Source: Gordonia westfalica (GTDB lineage Bacteria > Actinomycetota > Actinomycetes > Mycobacteriales > Mycobacteriaceae). From it: DNA of 64,000 nucleotides. The DNA lies in the NCBI RefSeq assembly GCF_900105725.1, contig NZ_FNLM01000036.1:682001-746000 (forward strand), in the 5' to 3' direction. Shown piece by piece: positions 61,721 through 64,000 of the stretch (within the stretch, counting starts at the first letter, position 1; each line of letters starts with the position of its first letter). Position numbers and translations under genes: made by a program. Below the pieces are notes generated by a model. It was not told the DNA's origin. It saw nothing but the letters and a program-made list of their open reading frames with translations, and ran no database searches.

Positions 61721-63319
61721 CTACGGGGAGCCGGTGCCCGCGCCGACGGCCTCGCCGTAGGTCTGCGACCGTGGCTCCCGTACCCACAGGGTTCCGTGGC
61801 CCGCGGTCGCGCCCTCCTGCTTCAGGGTGCGCTTGAGGATCTTGTTGGTGGCGGTCGTCGGCAGGTCGTCGGCGATCCGTACGTACCTCGGCCAGGCCTT
61901 CGGCGACAGATCCGCCTGGGCCGCAAGCTGTTCGGCGAACGACTCCGGCGTCAGCACCGCGTCGTCCTGAAGCACCGCGGCAGCCATCACGGCATCCCCG
62001 ACGTGCTCGTCGGGCACCGCGTACACGGCGACGCGGTTGATCTCGGGGATCCGCAGCAGGATGCGTTCGATGGGGCCGGCGGCGAGGTTCTCGCCATCGA
62101 CGCGCAACCAGTCGCCGGTGCGCCCGGCCAGGTAGATCCAGCCCTCGGAGTCCTTGTAGGCGAGGTCGCCCGACCAGTACATCCCGTGGCGCAGGCGCTC
62201 GTTGGTGGCGTCGGAGTCGTTGTAGTACCCCATGAACATTCCGCCGCCCTCGATGTTCACCAGTTCACCGATGGCCTCGTCGGAGTTGAGGAGCGCCCCG
62301 TTCTCGTCGAATTCGGCTGCGGGACATTCGCTGACGGTCGACGAGTTGTACACCGCGACGTTCGGGAAGCCCCGGCCGATGGAGCCGTGCGGGGTACCGG
62401 GTTCGCGGGTGATGATGATCGCGAGCTCGGTGGAACCGAAGCCGTCCCAGACCGTGCAGCCGAAGCGTCGTGAGAACTCGTCGATGTCGCGGTCGGTGGC
62501 CTCGTTGCCGAAGGCGACCCGCAGGGGATTGTCGGCGTCGTCGGGCTTCTCCTCGGTGGCGAGGATGTAGGCGAGCGGCTTGCCGACGTAGTTCATGTAC
62601 GTCGCCTTGTAGCGCCGGATGTCCTCGAGGAAGGTCGACGCGGAGAACTTCGCCGGGGCGATCGCGGCGCCACCGCACAGTGCGACACAGTACCCGCCCA
62701 TCAGTGCGGCACTGTGGAAAAGTGGCATCGAGAGGTAGCAGACGTCGCCGGGCCCGATGTCGTACTTGTCCACGAGGACCGGTCCGGCGAACGGGATCAT
62801 CAAGTGCGCGAACTGAACAGGCTTGGGGTTGCCGCTGGTGCCCGAGGTGAAGATCAGCATGAAGGTGTCCATGGCCCCCGGTACCGAATGCGGGGTCAGC
62901 TCGCCTGCGCCGGCGATGAGGTCGGCCCACTGCGTTGTCGAGGTGTCCAGGACGGTGACGCCACTCAGGTCCAGCCCCTCGAGGAGGGGGCGGTGTTCGG
63001 CGTCGGTGATCAGGATCTGGCAGTCCGCGCGCAGGATGTCGGCGGCCAGCCCCTCCCCGCGTCGGGTGTTGTTGATGCCGGCGGTGACATAGCCGCCGAG
63101 AGCCCCCGCGGCGAGGGCGATGAGCATGTCCGGGGTGTTCCCCAGCAGAGTGCCGATGTGCATCGGGCGGGTGGCGTCGGCCACCGATAGCACTGCGGCG
63201 GCGGTCTTCTCCGCGTCGCGGATGTACTCGCGCCACGTCCACCGGCTGCCCTCGTAGGTGATTGCCAGGTTGTCGTCGTCGGCGCGTTCCTGAAGGAGCT
63301 GGGTGACTGTCTCGGCCAT
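61721..63319 (-). CDS. acyl-CoA synthetase (FadD17-like)
   Basis: A 532-residue ANL ligase. The phosphate loop is LIFTSGTSGNPKPVQFAH, WDGFGSTELAIIITREPG is the adenine side, YWSGDLAYKDSEGWIYLAGR the hinge, and TTATNKILKRTL the catalytic-lysine end. It resembles the FadD17 group of steroid or side-chain acyl-CoA synthetases, known members of the KstR regulon. A KstR-like site begins 11 bases before the ATG. It heads the minus-strand operon of LLM, phosphotransferase and SDR. Confidence 0.85.
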   Translation of the reverse strand: MAETVTQLLQERADDDNLAITYEGSRWTWREYIRDAEKTAAAVLSVADATRPMHIGTLLGNTPDMLIALAAGALGGYVTAGINNTRRGEGLAADILRADCQILITDAEHRPLLEGLDLSGVTVLDTSTTQWADLIAGAGELTPHSVPGAMDTFMLIFTSGTSGNPKPVQFAHLMIPFAGPVLVDKYDIGPGDVCYLSMPLFHSAALMGGYCVALCGGAAIAPAKFSASTFLEDIRRYKATYMNYVGKPLAYILATEEKPDDADNPLRVAFGNEATDRDIDEFSRRFGCTVWDGFGSTELAIIITREPGTPHGSIGRGFPNVAVYNSSTVSECPAAEFDENGALLNSDEAIGELVNIEGGGMFMGYYNDSDATNERLRHGMYWSGDLAYKDSEGWIYLAGRTGDWLRVDGENLAAGPIERILLRIPEINRVAVYAVPDEHVGDAVMAAAVLQDDAVLTPESFAEQLAAQADLSPKAWPRYVRIADDLPTTATNKILKRTLKQEGATAGHGTLWVREPRSQTYGEAVGAGTGSP

Positions 63320-63330
63320 GCGGCCAAATC

Positions 63331-63344
63331 TAGAACGTGTTCAC
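63331..63344. promoter_or_regulatory. KstR-like site before the FadD17-like gene
   Basis: TAGAACGTGTTCAC matches the KstR consensus TNNAACNNGTTNNA except at the last fixed base and shares the first 12 bases with the perfect site at 19408. It sits 11 bases from the start codon, overlapping the likely transcription start. Confidence 0.65.
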
Positions 63345-63384
63345 CCGGTCCGTGTACAGATCTGAAATATTGTCTACTCGCATG

Positions 63385-63416
63385 CCTGTCGGGGGCGCCG
63401 AAGCGTCCCCGACAGG
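63385..63416 (-). terminator. hairpin terminator of the small secreted protein gene
   Basis: CCTGTCGGGG and CCCCGACAGG form a perfect 10-bp stem extended by a G-T and two GC pairs, 17 bases after the stop of the minus-strand gene ending at 63433. It shields the FadD17-like promoter. Confidence 0.75.
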
Positions 63417-63432
63417 GGTCGTGCGTGTGCTC

Positions 63433-63894
63433 CTAGCGGGTGAAAGAGCCGCTACCGGGCACGACGGTGAAGGTCTGGTCGTTCTTGCCGATGATCGTGG
63501 TGGTGAACTCGACGGACCCGGCGCCGGTGGCGATGGCGACGCCGTCCGACGGGCGGCCGTCGGTGCATGCGGCGAAGACGTCGCTGCCGGTGCTCCCGGT
63601 GGACTTGTTCGTCCAGGAGATGCCGACGCGCGCGTCCTTGAGATTCGTCGAGCAGGACTCCGTCGGGGTGGTGTTCAACGAGACCTGGGTGACCCCGGGT
63701 TCGGTCGCGGATGCGAGGATCGAGGCAACGAAACCTCCGGTGACACCGTTCGACCCGACGGTGATGCCGGCGTTCGGGATCTGTTCGACGTTCAGAGCCT
63801 GCTCACCCGGCGCGGCCTGCGCGGTCGCAGCGCCCAGGGTCAGTGCGCCGGCTGCTGCAGCGGCTCCGAGTCCGGCAATAATCTTGCGGCCCAT
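63433..63894 (-). CDS. small secreted protein
   Basis: A 153-residue exported protein. MGRKIIAGLGAAAAAGALTL is a clear signal peptide with a cleavage site near AQA-APGEQ. The mature part is rich in Thr, Ser, Gly and Val, has two cysteines (ESCSTN and AACTDG) that can form one disulphide, and looks like a beta-sandwich domain. No family is recognised. It has its own terminator. Confidence 0.78.
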   Translation of the reverse strand: MGRKIIAGLGAAAAAGALTLGAATAQAAPGEQALNVEQIPNAGITVGSNGVTGGFVASILASATEPGVTQVSLNTTPTESCSTNLKDARVGISWTNKSTGSTGSDVFAACTDGRPSDGVAIATGAGSVEFTTTIIGKNDQTFTVVPGSGSFTR

Positions 63895-64000
63895 GTGTAT
63901 CTCCCGTCACTTCGGACACTTTGGACACAGACTACGGGAGTGACGTTGGACTCCTCAAGGTGAGGTCGGCGGCACTCTGCTGATACAGAAGACACATGAG
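63895..64000 (-). other. upstream region of the secreted protein gene
   Basis: GGGAGATACAC lies just before the ATG on the minus strand and supplies the ribosome site. CTCCCGT (near 63902) and ACGGGAG (near 63936) can pair around it. No other gene begins before the window end. Confidence 0.45.

Overview
The window is high-GC DNA from a mycolic-acid actinobacterium, most likely Gordonia or a close relative (Rhodococcus, Dietzia). The basis is codon use, many GTG/TTG starts, ATGA/GTGA-coupled operons, F420/flavin LLM oxidoreductases, a DUF222/HNH (13E12-type) gene, WS/DGAT and CYP51 genes, and KstR-type operators. Everything rests on reading the sequence; no database search was run.

Layout. 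1-3.6 kb: a gene tail, a 36-bp tandem REP-like array split by an IS110-family element, and an LLM oxidoreductase. 3.6-7.5 kb: a TetR regulator divergent from a flavin monooxygenase / hydrolase / SDR operon, with two matching operators between them. 7.5-10.6 kb: a DUF222-HNH gene broken by an IS3-family element. 10.8-16.4 kb: methyltransferase, quinone-reductase-like MDR, DUF2277, a fused binding-protein/permease ABC system with its ATPase, and a GntR regulator. 16.5-19.4 kb: minus-strand thioesterase / zinc ADH / amidohydrolase operon and an SDR remnant. 19.4-24.6 kb: plus-strand acyl-lipid operon (PlsC-like, FadD-like, WS/DGAT, hydrolase). A perfect KstR-type palindrome lies between these two operons. 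24.7-28.0 kb: REP-like array holding an IS1380 element whose left tip carries a second copy of the IS3 element. 28.0-40.1 kb: the CYP51 neighbourhood, in the gene order of M. tuberculosis Rv0763c-Rv0771 (aldA, SDR, 6PGDH-like, CMD / TetR, CYP123-like, SDR, CYP51, ferredoxin). 40.1-58.5 kb: an IS110 element split into two halves 17 kb apart; between them lie two copies of another IS3 element bracketing a 14.6-kb catabolic island. 58.5-64 kb: minus-strand SDR, phosphotransferase, LLM and FadD17-like genes with a KstR-like site, then a small secreted protein.

The island (42.2-56.7 kb) is the most striking part. It pairs a two-component flavin monooxygenase (LLM plus flavin reductase), an amidohydrolase, a 4-OT tautomerase and two aldehyde dehydrogenases with a complete ribose/PRPP set: ribokinase, PRPP synthetase, nicotinamide phosphoribosyltransferase, HAD phosphatase and nucleoside hydrolase. 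One LacI regulator and three near-identical operators tie them together. The set could be an NAD-salvage module. It could also be a cycle that tags an N-heterocycle with ribose phosphate, degrades it and recycles the ribose.

The second notable item is the IS110 element at 360-2065. It sits inside the REP-like repeat with a CT/AG core at both ends. Its non-coding end holds two 7-nt segments, on either side of a small hairpin, that match the two halves of the target including the core. That is the layout expected of a bridge (seek) RNA target-binding loop.
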